From Candidatus Thiodiazotropha sp. CDECU1 (GTDB lineage: Bacteria > Pseudomonadota > Gammaproteobacteria > Chromatiales > Chromatiaceae): a DNA stretch of 64,000 nucleotides. The notes under the pieces are model-generated. The model had not been told where the DNA came from, did not search any database, and saw only the letters and a list, made by a program, of their open reading frames with translations. The stretch is taken from the NCBI RefSeq assembly GCF_963455295.1, contig NZ_OY734020.1, positions 1,426,001 to 1,490,000 of the forward strand. The letters run 5' to 3'. The position numbers and the translations under genes are program-made. Of this stretch, positions 39,978 to 48,720 are shown piece by piece (the stretch's first letter is position 1; every line of letters begins with the position of its first letter).

Positions 39978-39991
39978 CCACACGCGTGTGG
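39978..39991. promoter_or_regulatory. 14-bp perfect palindrome upstream of the TonB-receptor operon
   Basis: CCACACGCGTGTGG lies 117 bases upstream of the receptor start codon. It is a likely operator or at least a symmetric binding site; no matching site was seen elsewhere in the window. Confidence 0.45.
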
Positions 39992-39994
39992 GCG

Positions 39995-40017
39995 TTATAT
40001 CCCTATGCGGGAGATAA
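39995..40017. promoter_or_regulatory. Inverted repeat upstream of the TonB-receptor operon
   Basis: TTATATCCC and GGGAGATAA form a 9-bp inverted repeat with one mismatch and a 5-base spacer. It is immediately beside the 14-bp palindrome. A third palindrome, GGTCAGCTGACC, is at 40035-40046. Confidence 0.35.
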
Positions 40018-40110
40018 TCCGGATACACCTGCAAGGTCAGCTGACCAGCACCAGCGTTTGGAGTTATGGGTAAACCTCAGGATGGCGGTTTGCAGGTATG
40101 ATTTTGAGAT

Positions 40111-41004
40111 TTAGTCGGGGGAATTAAATTCATCTTGGCCGCTCGTTCCGTGCCAATATCCGTTACATGCCCCGAGTGGCATATATCTACTGAGATCAGT
40201 CAGGCTTTCATGATTAATGGCGTTGTGGAAGGCGACCACAATTTTTTCAGTAAATCTGGATTGCGGGCTAATCCTCAGAACATCGACCTCTAACTGCTTG
40301 AGTAAAGGTAGCTCAGTGAGTAGATTGCAGGTCTTTGCCGAAACGGTCTGGATGCCGTTTAATGCAAGAAAGGGCTCATTCTCCTGAGTGGAAAGCAAAC
40401 GACCATCGGGATAGTCGATACATTTGTATTGGCAATCATCTTTCGGAAGATTGTGGGAGCGAGCGGTAAAACATCTGGCCGATAGGGTCAATGGCATACG
40501 TCCATAGGAGAAGACTTCGGTTTCGACCCCGTCTGCTCGAATCGAGTGGATCTGTTGCAGTGTCCGATTTGAGAGTTCTACCGGTAGTACCCAGCGTTTC
40601 AGTCCCTTCGATGCCAATAGATTGAGCGTCGCCGCATTATAGATGTTGACGCTGGGACCGGTTACAAAAGGGAGCCCTTTTTTACTCATGATCTGAACAG
40701 CACCGATATCGTTGGCCTCGATCATGAAACGCCCGTTGTCACATAGTCTTCTGAGGGTCTTGAGTTCCGACTCCGCCTCAATCAAGGCAAGCGAAGAGAG
40801 TACAATCTCCTTATCGCTTTGTTCGCTCAATTTATTCGCCAGGTCGAGCCAGTCACTGCTGCTAAGACTGCGTCTTTTGGAGCAGACAGTCTCACCCAGA
40901 TAGATGATATCCACCGGCATTTGTGCGACTTGGTCATAGAAATCAAATAGTGTATCCCTCGACCAATAATACAGTACCGGGCCGAGTGAGAGTTTCGGAT
41001 TCAT
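40111..41004 (-). CDS. ubiV: UbiV: U32-family subunit of anaerobic ubiquinone hydroxylase
   Basis: 297 residues from the ATG chosen to match homologues that begin close to a GPVLYYWS motif; an in-frame ATG 6 bases earlier also exists. U32 peptidase-like barrel with four cysteines Cys41 (ETVCSKRR), Cys178 (RCFTARS), Cys191 and Cys195 (CQYKC), matching the [4Fe-4S] ligands of E. coli UbiV. With UbiU it hydroxylates quinone precursors without O2, using prephenate. It follows ubiU by a few bases. Confidence 0.92.
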   Translation of the reverse strand: MNPKLSLGPVLYYWSRDTLFDFYDQVAQMPVDIIYLGETVCSKRRSLSSSDWLDLANKLSEQSDKEIVLSSLALIEAESELKTLRRLCDNGRFMIEANDIGAVQIMSKKGLPFVTGPSVNIYNAATLNLLASKGLKRWVLPVELSNRTLQQIHSIRADGVETEVFSYGRMPLTLSARCFTARSHNLPKDDCQYKCIDYPDGRLLSTQENEPFLALNGIQTVSAKTCNLLTELPLLKQLEVDVLRISPQSRFTEKIVVAFHNAINHESLTDLSRYMPLGACNGYWHGTSGQDEFNSPD

Positions 41005-41012
41005 ACGCATCT

Positions 41013-42008
41013 TTATTGCCAAGGCCGGTAGTATGGGCCCAATGTTGTACTCGCCCCTTCCGAGACCCGGTCGAGAATATCGTTCCAAGCAGAAGTTGCT
41101 TCGAACCTGTCGGGATCCTGCAAACAGTGGTCTATCGCTTCACGCCAGACTTTGGTCACCTGAGCCACATACGCCGGGGTACGCTGGCGGCCCTCGATCT
41201 TGATTGCCTTGATGCCGGAATGTAACAGCTCCGGAAGCAGTGCCAGGGTATTCAGTGAGGTGGGTTCCTCAATGGCGTAGTAGGTGTTGTCGCCTACTGC
41301 AAACCTTCCCTTGCAGATCGTCGGATAACCGGCTGTTTCATGCTTTTGGTATCGGTCAGTCAATAGACCACCCAGGCGTGACTCCAGACCCCTCGGCGTC
41401 TCCCGGTATTCAACGAACTGAGCCGGTGAACAGGCGCCGTGGGTGTTGGGTGATTCACCTGTGACATAGGATGAGAGGATGCAGCGTCCTTCCACCATCA
41501 CACACAGGCTGCCGAAGCCGAAGACTTCTATTTCAACCGGGGTATTTTCTACCACATGCTTTACCTGGCTGAGTGACAGTACACGTGGCAACACTGCGCG
41601 TTTGATGCCGAATGATTCGTGATAGAAGGCGAGCGCCTCATAGTTGGTGCTCGATGCCTGCACCGAGAGATGCAGGTTGAGGTCGGGCCAGTGCCGGCTG
41701 GCATAGTCCAGTACGCCTATGTCAGCGCAGATCAGAGCATCAACCGACAACCCAGCGGCGCTGTCCACTGCTTTACGCCAGCGTTCCCAGCCGTCAGGCC
41801 GAGGGTAGGTGTTGATCGCCATGAAAACACGTTTGCCACGGGATTTGGCATAGGCGATACCCTCCCGTGCGCGTTTTTCATTGAAATTCAATCCGGGAAA
41901 ATGGCGCGCATTGGTATCGTTGCGCAGACCGAAGTAGACTGCGTCCGCGCCACCATCCACGGCAGCCTTCAGCGAGGGTAGGTTACCTGCAGGACAAACC
42001 AGTTCCAT
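41013..42008 (-). CDS. ubiU: UbiU: U32-family subunit of anaerobic ubiquinone hydroxylase
   Basis: 331 residues from the ATG at MELVCPAGN (another ATG lies 6 bases earlier), the same length as the E. coli protein. U32 fold with DAVYFGLRNDTNARHF at the N-terminus and the four [4Fe-4S] cysteines Cys169, Cys176, Cys193 and Cys232, identical in position to E. coli UbiU. Partner of UbiV and UbiT. Third gene of an operon that begins with a radical SAM gene at 43551. Confidence 0.95.
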   Translation of the reverse strand: MELVCPAGNLPSLKAAVDGGADAVYFGLRNDTNARHFPGLNFNEKRAREGIAYAKSRGKRVFMAINTYPRPDGWERWRKAVDSAAGLSVDALICADIGVLDYASRHWPDLNLHLSVQASSTNYEALAFYHESFGIKRAVLPRVLSLSQVKHVVENTPVEIEVFGFGSLCVMVEGRCILSSYVTGESPNTHGACSPAQFVEYRETPRGLESRLGGLLTDRYQKHETAGYPTICKGRFAVGDNTYYAIEEPTSLNTLALLPELLHSGIKAIKIEGRQRTPAYVAQVTKVWREAIDHCLQDPDRFEATSAWNDILDRVSEGASTTLGPYYRPWQ

Positions 42009-42024
42009 AATCATTCATACCCGT

Positions 42025-42942
42025 TCAGGCGACCTGTCGGCACGCTGCGCGTCGTCGATGCAGTTCGGTGGTTATAGCATTCAGGACAAGCCATTTCCTG
42101 GCACACCAGAGAGGGGCCAGCAGGATTGCTTCTGCAGCGGTGCCGGTAAGACGGTGCCAGACCACGTTCGAGGGGGTCTGTTCCACCAGGTCCGCTGCAA
42201 TATTGACATAGGCCTCAAGGGTGAGAGGCTGATACTCTCCCTGACGCCAGGCATTGGCCAGCTGGGTTCCTTTGACGACATGCAGGGGGTGGAGTTTCAA
42301 TCCGTCCGTGCCCAGCTCCAATACCCTGTGCAGTGTTTCTGTGACATGATATGCAGTCTCCCCGGGGAGCCCGGCGATCAGGTGGGTGCAGACCTTGAGT
42401 CCTCGGTCTCTTGTGCGATAGACGCTATCGGCATATTCGGCGAATCCGTGTCCCCGGTTGACCTTTGCCAGGGTTTCGTCGAAGGCTGATTGCAGACCGA
42501 GTTCCAGCCACACCTCATAGCCCTGGTCCTGATAACCCGCCAGCAGATCGATGACCCCATCCGGCAGGCAGTCTGGACGGGTGCCGATGGAGAGACCGAT
42601 GACATCCTCATCAGCCAATGCCTCGTCATACAGGGCAGACAGGTGCTCAATTTCATCATAGGTATTGGTATAGGCCTGGAAATAGGCAAGATACTTACGC
42701 GCACCGGTGCGTTTGCGGATCACCCGCCGGCCCGATGCCAACTGTTCCTTGATGGGCCTGGGTTGGCGTCCGTTTGGGCTGAATGAGACGTTATTGCAGA
42801 AAGTGCAGCCACCGAGTCCCTTGCTGCCATCCCGGTTGGGGCAGGTGAATGCAGCATCGAGTGCGATTTTATGCACACGCTCACCATGACGTTTCAGCAG
42901 GTATTGTCCAAATGTGGGTACTTGTTCCGACAGGGTTGTCAT
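42025..42942 (-). CDS. YhcC-type (TIGR01212) radical SAM protein
   Basis: 305 residues. Radical SAM cysteines Cys34, Cys46 and Cys49 (CPNRDGSKGLGGCTFC), the long-spaced arrangement of the TIGR01212 family; GTRPDCLP and LELGLQSAFDETL follow as in relatives. Function is not established. The operon position between ubiU and another radical SAM gene suggests an iron-sulfur, low-oxygen role. The stop lies 16 bases before the ubiU start. Confidence 0.9.
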   Translation of the reverse strand: MTTLSEQVPTFGQYLLKRHGERVHKIALDAAFTCPNRDGSKGLGGCTFCNNVSFSPNGRQPRPIKEQLASGRRVIRKRTGARKYLAYFQAYTNTYDEIEHLSALYDEALADEDVIGLSIGTRPDCLPDGVIDLLAGYQDQGYEVWLELGLQSAFDETLAKVNRGHGFAEYADSVYRTRDRGLKVCTHLIAGLPGETAYHVTETLHRVLELGTDGLKLHPLHVVKGTQLANAWRQGEYQPLTLEAYVNIAADLVEQTPSNVVWHRLTGTAAEAILLAPLWCARKWLVLNAITTELHRRRAACRQVA

Positions 42943-42951
42943 TGCGATCCG

Positions 42952-43551
42952 CTAACCGACCTCGTTCAGGATACGCCGCCGGAAATTTACCTGCATCGAT
43001 TTTGCTATCACTTCGCATTCGGCTATGTCGACTCCCTCCAGGCCATCGATTGCTGTAGCTGTTACATCGGCAACATATTCCGGGGCCCGGCGCAGAAATT
43101 CCAGCATCGCCTCATAGGAGCCAGGCAGATTTGGTCTGCAGTGGAGGTCATAGATCTCCTTGTTCTGGGCATTCAACGAGATCGATAGTGCATCCACGCA
43201 CTCCCCGAGATCGGGCAGGGTGTCATGTTTGTGTATCAAGTTGCACAGGCCATCGGTGTTCAGGCGCACCCGGCCACCCTGCTGTTTGATATATCTGGCT
43301 ACCTCGAGGAGCAGATTTAATCTCAGAGTAGGTTCACCATAGCCGCAAAATACCACCTCGTCATAACGGGCCGGGTCATCAATCGAGGCAATAATCTCTT
43401 CTGCTGTAGGGCGATGATCAAAGGTGAGGTCATATCCTTTTACTTTCATGTCACCGTAGGTCTTTGGACAAAACTCACACTCCAATGTGCAGCGATCAGT
43501 AATACTGAGATAGAGGTTGTTGCCAATTTGATAACTTATCTGCTGTTGCAC
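42952..43551 (-). CDS. TatD-associated radical SAM protein
   Basis: 199 residues, short for the superfamily. Cluster motif CTLECEFC (Cys21, Cys25, Cys28), then GYGEPTLRL and LNTDGLCNLIHKHD. The size and motifs match TIGR04038, the radical SAM family found next to tatD in many bacteria; no tatD is present here. First gene of the radical SAM/yhcC/ubiU/ubiV operon; 9 bases before yhcC. Confidence 0.82.
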   Translation of the reverse strand: MQQQISYQIGNNLYLSITDRCTLECEFCPKTYGDMKVKGYDLTFDHRPTAEEIIASIDDPARYDEVVFCGYGEPTLRLNLLLEVARYIKQQGGRVRLNTDGLCNLIHKHDTLPDLGECVDALSISLNAQNKEIYDLHCRPNLPGSYEAMLEFLRRAPEYVADVTATAIDGLEGVDIAECEVIAKSMQVNFRRRILNEVG

Positions 43552-43610
43552 TTTCTACCCTGGGCATATAAATAGGAAGTGACATCCTAGCGTTTGAAGT
43601 GGCTGAAACA

Positions 43611-43624
43611 ATGACTTTGGTCAA
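43611..43624 (-). promoter_or_regulatory. FNR-family binding site candidate
   Basis: ATGAC-TTTG-GTCAA matches 9 of 10 defined bases of TTGAC-N4-GTCAA, within the FNR/ANR consensus TTGAY-N4-RTCAA. It sits 60 bases upstream of the start codon of the operon that ends in ubiU and ubiV. FNR activation of ubiUV is established in E. coli, which makes the site credible. Confidence 0.5.
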
Positions 43625-43647
43625 AGCAATCGGGCTGGGAAATCGAT

Positions 43648-43664
43648 TGTCACTAAGTGTGACA
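43648..43664. promoter_or_regulatory. TGTCAC-N5-GTGACA inverted repeat
   Basis: A perfect 6-bp inverted repeat with a 5-base spacer, 25 bases upstream of the FNR-like site. It lies between the radical SAM operon and the HDOD gene, whose 3' end is at 43725. Possible binding site for an additional regulator. Confidence 0.3.
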
Positions 43665-43724
43665 TTTGTGCAGGGCAATCAATCAGCAGCTTCTTATGAT
43701 AACAGGGGCTGGCATCGAATCCTG

Positions 43725-45185
43725 TCAGGGAGCGATCGATTGCACCGTTTTCTGGCAGATTACCTTGAAATTATCGTATTGCTGGCGAGTCACACCAGGA
43801 CCACTGATGCCGTTATCGGCATAGAAGAGCCCCACGGGTTTGCCCCGGATAAAGACCGACATGGAGACGAATCCGCTGTTGTTGATCTGTTCCAAGGCGG
43901 ATTGCGGAATCATCGGAAGGTATTTCTCCGCATTATCTTTGTGCAGTGAGATTGCTTGTGGTTTGTTCATTAAGGTTTTGAATAAATTGGGTTTATTCAT
44001 ATTCATCATGAAGCCTTTCAGGGAGAGTTGCTGTTCCGACTCCACCACGAACCGAGCCCTGAGGGCGCTTTTGTCCGGGCTGAGCATGGCAAACATTGCC
44101 CGGCTTAAACCCAGCTCTTCATGCATCTGTTGTAAGGCGTTGTTGAGCAACTCCTGTAACGGATTGGCACGCTTCTTGGGTGGGGGTTGAGCGGGCTCTG
44201 GCCTGGTCTCTTTGGGCGCTTGTGGTGTCGGTTTCGCAGCGGCTGGAGTCTCGGAGGTATGAGTCACCTTCGGCTGGGCCGCATCGGCTCGATCTGTAAC
44301 ATCCACTGCCTGGGTCTGCTGGGGTTCCGTATCCGCCGGGATGAGATAGAAGGCTGGCAAGGGTAGGGGCAGCCCGCACAGATCCCGTGCCGCTTTCGAT
44401 GACAGGCGGTGCAGATAGGCAGTGGCATCATCATGGGATATATCAAGAAACTCCGCCAACAACTCTATATCAGTAGCCAATTTGCCGCGATACCAGCCTA
44501 AACAGCTCTCTCTGGCCAGCACGGAGGCCAGTATCACGGAGAGAGGCTTTGGCTGGTAACTGTTGGAGGCCCCCTGGGAATCTTGAATAAGTTCCGGCAG
44601 CTGCCAGGTTAGACTCAACTCCGCACTGAGCTCTTCCAGGGTGACACCCAGTGTCTCCCGCGCCACGCTCTCGCGGGCGGCTCCTTGGCTGATTTTAGTG
44701 TGGATCGCCCGCATCTGATCCGGTGCCATTGCCCATAAGGCCATCTCCCCAATGTCGTGGAGCATTGCTGCGGTATAGAGTGAATCGGCCTCCTGCCACC
44801 CCCGTCGCTCAGCAATGCTGCGGGCGTAAATGGCGGCATGGGCAGCGCGGCTGTAGCAATCGATCAAACCGCGCCTGGGTGGACCTTTGAGTTTTCCCTC
44901 GAGAGATGGCAGGGTCCGACTCGCACGTTCAATGGCATCCATACCCAGTAGGGGTATGGCCAGGGATATCTTGGTGACGGGCTCTTTCGGCGGGCTCGGC
45001 AGGTTGTTCAGCTGCTGCATGAGATGCAGGCTGAAACCGGGGTCCCGGGAGATGACTTCTGATAACCTGCTATGGTTGACACTCGATTGTTGCAGCAGGT
45101 CCTTGACCTGAGTCAGGGTCCTTTGCATGACAAAGAGTGGCTCAGCAGAGAGCATGCGGGTCCATTCTTGGACAGTCTGGGTCAT
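43725..45185 (-). CDS. HDOD-domain signalling protein with GAF-like C-terminus
   Basis: 486 residues, cytoplasmic. HDOD domain about 20-270 (ISRDPGFSLHLMQQLN, AAMLHDIGEMALWAM). A Pro/Ala/Thr-rich linker at about 290-340 (PQAPKETRPEPAQPPPKKR) joins a C-terminal domain resembling GAF (SRAMFAMLSPDKSALRARF, SMSVFIRGKPVGLFYADNG). HDOD proteins act as non-catalytic adaptors in signalling. Transcribed away from yebC. Confidence 0.82.
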   Translation of the reverse strand: MTQTVQEWTRMLSAEPLFVMQRTLTQVKDLLQQSSVNHSRLSEVISRDPGFSLHLMQQLNNLPSPPKEPVTKISLAIPLLGMDAIERASRTLPSLEGKLKGPPRRGLIDCYSRAAHAAIYARSIAERRGWQEADSLYTAAMLHDIGEMALWAMAPDQMRAIHTKISQGAARESVARETLGVTLEELSAELSLTWQLPELIQDSQGASNSYQPKPLSVILASVLARESCLGWYRGKLATDIELLAEFLDISHDDATAYLHRLSSKAARDLCGLPLPLPAFYLIPADTEPQQTQAVDVTDRADAAQPKVTHTSETPAAAKPTPQAPKETRPEPAQPPPKKRANPLQELLNNALQQMHEELGLSRAMFAMLSPDKSALRARFVVESEQQLSLKGFMMNMNKPNLFKTLMNKPQAISLHKDNAEKYLPMIPQSALEQINNSGFVSMSVFIRGKPVGLFYADNGISGPGVTRQQYDNFKVICQKTVQSIAP

Positions 45186-45380
45186 CGGGGACTGCTCATT
45201 GAAACGATAATTGTTGCCAAATCAGTTTTGCCTTTGCGTACCACCCGGAGGCAACAGGCGCCGGTTCCCTAAGCTGAAACGGACGCCTGTTTGATACCAT
45301 CGAATTGTACTCAACAGATCGGCATTTTACAGTGAATCTTAAGCTGTCATTATTCCTCTGTTTCTGCGAGATCGGGTGGA

Positions 45381-45389
45381 TGCTAAAAT
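45381..45389 (+). promoter_or_regulatory. Extended -10 promoter candidate for yebC-ruvC
   Basis: TGCTAAAAT is an extended -10 box (TG-N-TAAAAT) about 35 bases before the yebC start. A -35 hexamer at 17 bases is weak. It probably drives the yebC-ruvC-ruvA-ruvB run. Confidence 0.45.
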
Positions 45390-45423
45390 GCGATATTTGA
45401 ATTTACAGTTTTGAGAGGTTTGT

Positions 45424-46170
45424 ATGGCAGGACACAGTAAGTGGGCCAATATCAAGCATAAGAAAGCCGCCAATGACAAAAAGCGCGGAAAGATTTGGAC
45501 CAAACTGATACGGGAGATTACCGTGGCTGCCCGCATAGGAGGGGGTGAAATCAATGCCAATCCGCGTCTGCGGCTGGCTGTTGACAAAGGGCTTGGTGCA
45601 AATATGCCCAAGGATACCATTGAACGTGCCATCAAGCGGGGTGCGGGAGGCGCCGAGGGAGATAACTATGACGAGATCCGTTATGAAGGCTATGGTCCGG
45701 GCGGTACGGCGGTCATGGTCGACTGTATGACCGATAATCGTAATCGTACCGCCTCCGAGGTGCGCCACGCTTTCAGCAAGTTGGGGGGTAATTTGGGTAC
45801 AGATGGCTCTGTCTCCTACCTGTTCAACAAGCAGGGAATGATCAGTTACAACCCGGGCGTCGATGAGGATGCCTTGATGGAGGCGGCCCTGGAGGCGGGT
45901 GCCGAGGATGTGGTCAGCAACGATGATGGTTCAGTCGATGTCATAGCAAGTCCCGAGGATTTCTCCCAAGTCAAGGATGCCCTGGTTGCCGCCGGTTTGA
46001 ATCCCGATACCGATGAAATCACCTATAATGCCTCAACCAACGCAGCCCTTGATCAGAACGATGCGGAGAAGCTGCTGCGAATGGTCGACATGCTGGAGGA
46101 CCTGGACGACGTGCAGAACGTCTACACCAATGCCGAGATTTCCGATGAGATCTTGGATGCCATTGATTGA
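45424..46170 (+). CDS. yebC: YebC/TACO1-family protein
   Basis: 248 residues, standard length. N-terminal [20 protein letters not shown] is the family hallmark, with [20 protein letters not shown] following. YebC-type proteins relieve ribosome stalling or act as DNA-binding regulators; both roles have been reported for family members. Its stop is immediately followed by the ruvC start, the usual gammaproteobacterial order. Confidence 0.97.
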   Translation: MAGHSKWANIKHKKAANDKKRGKIWTKLIREITVAARIGGGEINANPRLRLAVDKGLGANMPKDTIERAIKRGAGGAEGDNYDEIRYEGYGPGGTAVMVDCMTDNRNRTASEVRHAFSKLGGNLGTDGSVSYLFNKQGMISYNPGVDEDALMEAALEAGAEDVVSNDDGSVDVIASPEDFSQVKDALVAAGLNPDTDEITYNASTNAALDQNDAEKLLRMVDMLEDLDDVQNVYTNAEISDEILDAID

Positions 46171-46665
46171 ATGCGCATCATCGGCATCGATCCCGGCTCG
46201 CGTCTCACAGGTTATGGCCTGATCGACTCCGACGGCATGCATTCGGTCTATCTGTCCCACGGTGTAATAAAACTGAGCGGTGAACCCCTGCCTCCCAGGC
46301 TCGGGGAGATATTCGCCTCGATAACTGCTTTGATTCATGAACACAGGCCGGATGTGATGGCCATCGAACAGGTCTTCGTCGCCAAGAATCCCTCCTCAGC
46401 CCTCAAACTGGGGCAGGCCAGAGGCGCAGCCATCTGTGCAGCGGTACATGGGGGATTGAGTGTGGCTGAATATACCCCCACCCTTATCAAAAAGGCGGTG
46501 GTGGGTACGGGGCGCGCAGATAAGGCGCAGATTCAGCATATGGTGCAGATGATCTTGGGACTGGGTGAGAAACCTCAGTCTGATGCCGCGGATGCCTTGG
46601 CAGTGGCCCTGAGCCATGCCCACACCCATACCACCCTTATGCACCAGTCCGGCCGCGGAAAATGA
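46171..46665 (+). CDS. ruvC: Holliday junction endonuclease RuvC
   Basis: 164 residues. Resolvase fold with metal-ligand Asp7 (IIGIDPGS), Glu in MAIEQVFV and the paired Asp residues of SDAADALAVALSHAH. Cleaves Holliday junctions symmetrically after RuvAB branch migration. Starts directly at the yebC stop codon. Confidence 0.98.
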   Translation: MRIIGIDPGSRLTGYGLIDSDGMHSVYLSHGVIKLSGEPLPPRLGEIFASITALIHEHRPDVMAIEQVFVAKNPSSALKLGQARGAAICAAVHGGLSVAEYTPTLIKKAVVGTGRADKAQIQHMVQMILGLGEKPQSDAADALAVALSHAHTHTTLMHQSGRGK

Positions 46666-46729
46666 GGATCACAGTGTCCCATCCATGTAATAATCACGGC
46701 TTGAATCGTCAACCGGATAACAACCCAGG

Positions 46730-47338
46730 ATGATAGGCCGTTTAAAGGGGGAGCTTGTGCACAAGCAGGCGCCCCACCTCCTGATCGATGTCAATGGTGT
46801 GGGCTATGAGCTTGAAGCGCCGCTCTCGACATTCTTTACCCTGCCGGAGTCCGGCCAGGGGGTAATCCTTTTCACTCATCTTGCGATACGCGAGGATGCC
46901 CATGTCCTGTATGCCTTCGCCACAGAATCGGAGCGGGCCCTGTTTCGCAGCCTGCTGAAGGTCAGTGGTGTCGGAGCCAAGATGGCGTTGGCGATACTCT
47001 CCGGCATGAGTGCCGAGGAGTTCAGTCGCTGCGTGGAGGTCGAGGATGTGGCGTCACTGGTACGCTTGCCGGGAATCGGCCGCAAGACGGCACAGCGACT
47101 GATTGTGGAAATGCGTGACAGATTGGCTAAGCTGGACGATTTGACGCCGGCTCTCGCTCCGCAGCAAAGCACTCAGGCCAAAAGCCGCGGTGGCGCTACA
47201 ACCGATGCCGTGGCCGCACTGGTGGCCCTGGGCTATAAACCTCAGGAGGCCGGCAGTATGGTTAAGGCAGTGGCGGAGGACGGGATGGACAGCGAGGCCC
47301 TGATACGGGCTGCACTGCAAAGCGCGGTGCAGCAATAG
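46730..47338 (+). CDS. ruvA: Holliday junction DNA helicase subunit RuvA
   Basis: 202 residues. Three-domain RuvA: N-terminal OB-fold (MIGRLKGELVHK), tandem helix-hairpin-helix region (LLKVSGVGAKMALAILSG, LVRLPGIGRKTAQRLIVEM) that grips the junction, and the flexible C-terminal RuvB-binding domain (DAVAALVALGYKPQEA). Confidence 0.98.
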   Translation: MIGRLKGELVHKQAPHLLIDVNGVGYELEAPLSTFFTLPESGQGVILFTHLAIREDAHVLYAFATESERALFRSLLKVSGVGAKMALAILSGMSAEEFSRCVEVEDVASLVRLPGIGRKTAQRLIVEMRDRLAKLDDLTPALAPQQSTQAKSRGGATTDAVAALVALGYKPQEAGSMVKAVAEDGMDSEALIRAALQSAVQQ

Positions 47339-47378
47339 TGGGGCTGTTGAGCGTGGATAATTCTGACCGGATCGGGCA

Positions 47379-48425
47379 ATGAATAGCGAACCCAGACTGA
47401 TCAATGGCGATGCCACAGGCGAAGACGCCGCCCTGGACCGGGCAATCCGGCCCAAGCGCTTGCGTGACTATGTAGGGCAGCCCGCAGTTTGCGAGCAGAT
47501 GGAGATCTTCATCCCGGCGGCCAAGGCGCGGGGCGAGGCCCTGGATCACGTCCTGATCTTCGGTCCTCCCGGGTTGGGTAAGACCACCTTGGCCCATATC
47601 ATCGCCAATGAGATGGAGGTCAATCTGCGGCAGACCTCAGGTCCGGTGCTGGAAAAGCCGGGGGATCTGGCGGCGTTGCTGACCAACCTGGAACCCCATG
47701 ATGTGCTATTTGTGGATGAGATCCATCGTCTGAGCCCGGTGGTGGAGGAGGTGCTCTACCCGGCAATGGAGGATTTTCAGCTCGATATCATGATCGGTGA
47801 AGGGCCGGCCGCCCGTTCGATCAAGCTGGAACTGCCGCCCTTTACCCTGGTTGGGGCCACCACCCGCGCCGGTCTTCTGACCTCTCCTCTGAGGGACCGC
47901 TTCGGTATCGTGCAGCGGTTGGAGTTCTATAACAGCAAGGATCTGGCCCGGATAGTCACCCGTTCAGCGGAGATACTCAACATCGGTATGGATGCGGATG
48001 GGGCCGCAGAGATCGCGCGCCGCTCCAGGGGTACGCCGAGGATTGCCAACCGGCTGCTGAGGCGGGTGCGCGACTACGCCCAGGTCAAACAGGATGGCCA
48101 TGTCAGCCAGGCGGTCGCCGACAGCGCCTTGGGCATGCTCAAGGTCGATGGCAACGGTTTTGACAATATGGATCGGCGTCTGTTGCTGGCAGTCATCGAA
48201 AAGTTCGAAGGCGGGCCTGTGGGGGTCGATAATCTGGCTGCGGCGATCGGTGAAGAGAAGGGTACCATCGAGGATGTCCTGGAGCCCTTTCTGATCCAGC
48301 AGGGATTTCTGATGCGCACACCACGGGGCAGAGTGGCGACCCAGGCTGCCTATCTGCACTTTGGTTTGTCACCGAAACCGGGCGAACACGTGCCGACAGA
48401 GGATGATCTGTTCCGTGAGGAGTAG
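47379..48425 (+). CDS. ruvB: Holliday junction DNA helicase subunit RuvB
   Basis: 348 residues. AAA+ motor with Walker [13 protein letters not shown] (61-72), Walker [11 protein letters not shown], sensor [10 protein letters not shown] and arginine finger in LRDRFG; C-terminal winged helix ends [16 protein letters not shown]. Powers branch migration with RuvA. It ends a four-gene run; the following 295 bases (48426-48720) hold no recognisable gene. Confidence 0.98.
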   Translation: MNSEPRLINGDATGEDAALDRAIRPKRLRDYVGQPAVCEQMEIFIPAAKARGEALDHVLIFGPPGLGKTTLAHIIANEMEVNLRQTSGPVLEKPGDLAALLTNLEPHDVLFVDEIHRLSPVVEEVLYPAMEDFQLDIMIGEGPAARSIKLELPPFTLVGATTRAGLLTSPLRDRFGIVQRLEFYNSKDLARIVTRSAEILNIGMDADGAAEIARRSRGTPRIANRLLRRVRDYAQVKQDGHVSQAVADSALGMLKVDGNGFDNMDRRLLLAVIEKFEGGPVGVDNLAAAIGEEKGTIEDVLEPFLIQQGFLMRTPRGRVATQAAYLHFGLSPKPGEHVPTEDDLFREE

Positions 48426-48720
48426 GTGACAGAGGGTCTCTTCCTGAATTCGGATAATCTGGCCCCTCTGCTCTCTTCGAGCCCGATCAGTTTTACTCCA
48501 GCTTGAGTTCACGGCTCGCCAGCATGGATGTCAAATTCTGAGAGCTTCAACCAGGCCATTCCGGGAACTCCTCTCAAATCACACACTCATAGATTGGGAT
48601 TCATGCAGGGGATTGTGTATTTTCACTACCATCGGTATACGAAGCTAAGTATGATTACTCGATTATTTGTATGCCACATCATGATGTTAGCGGAACAGTG
48701 ATTCGGAGCTGGATAGAGGT

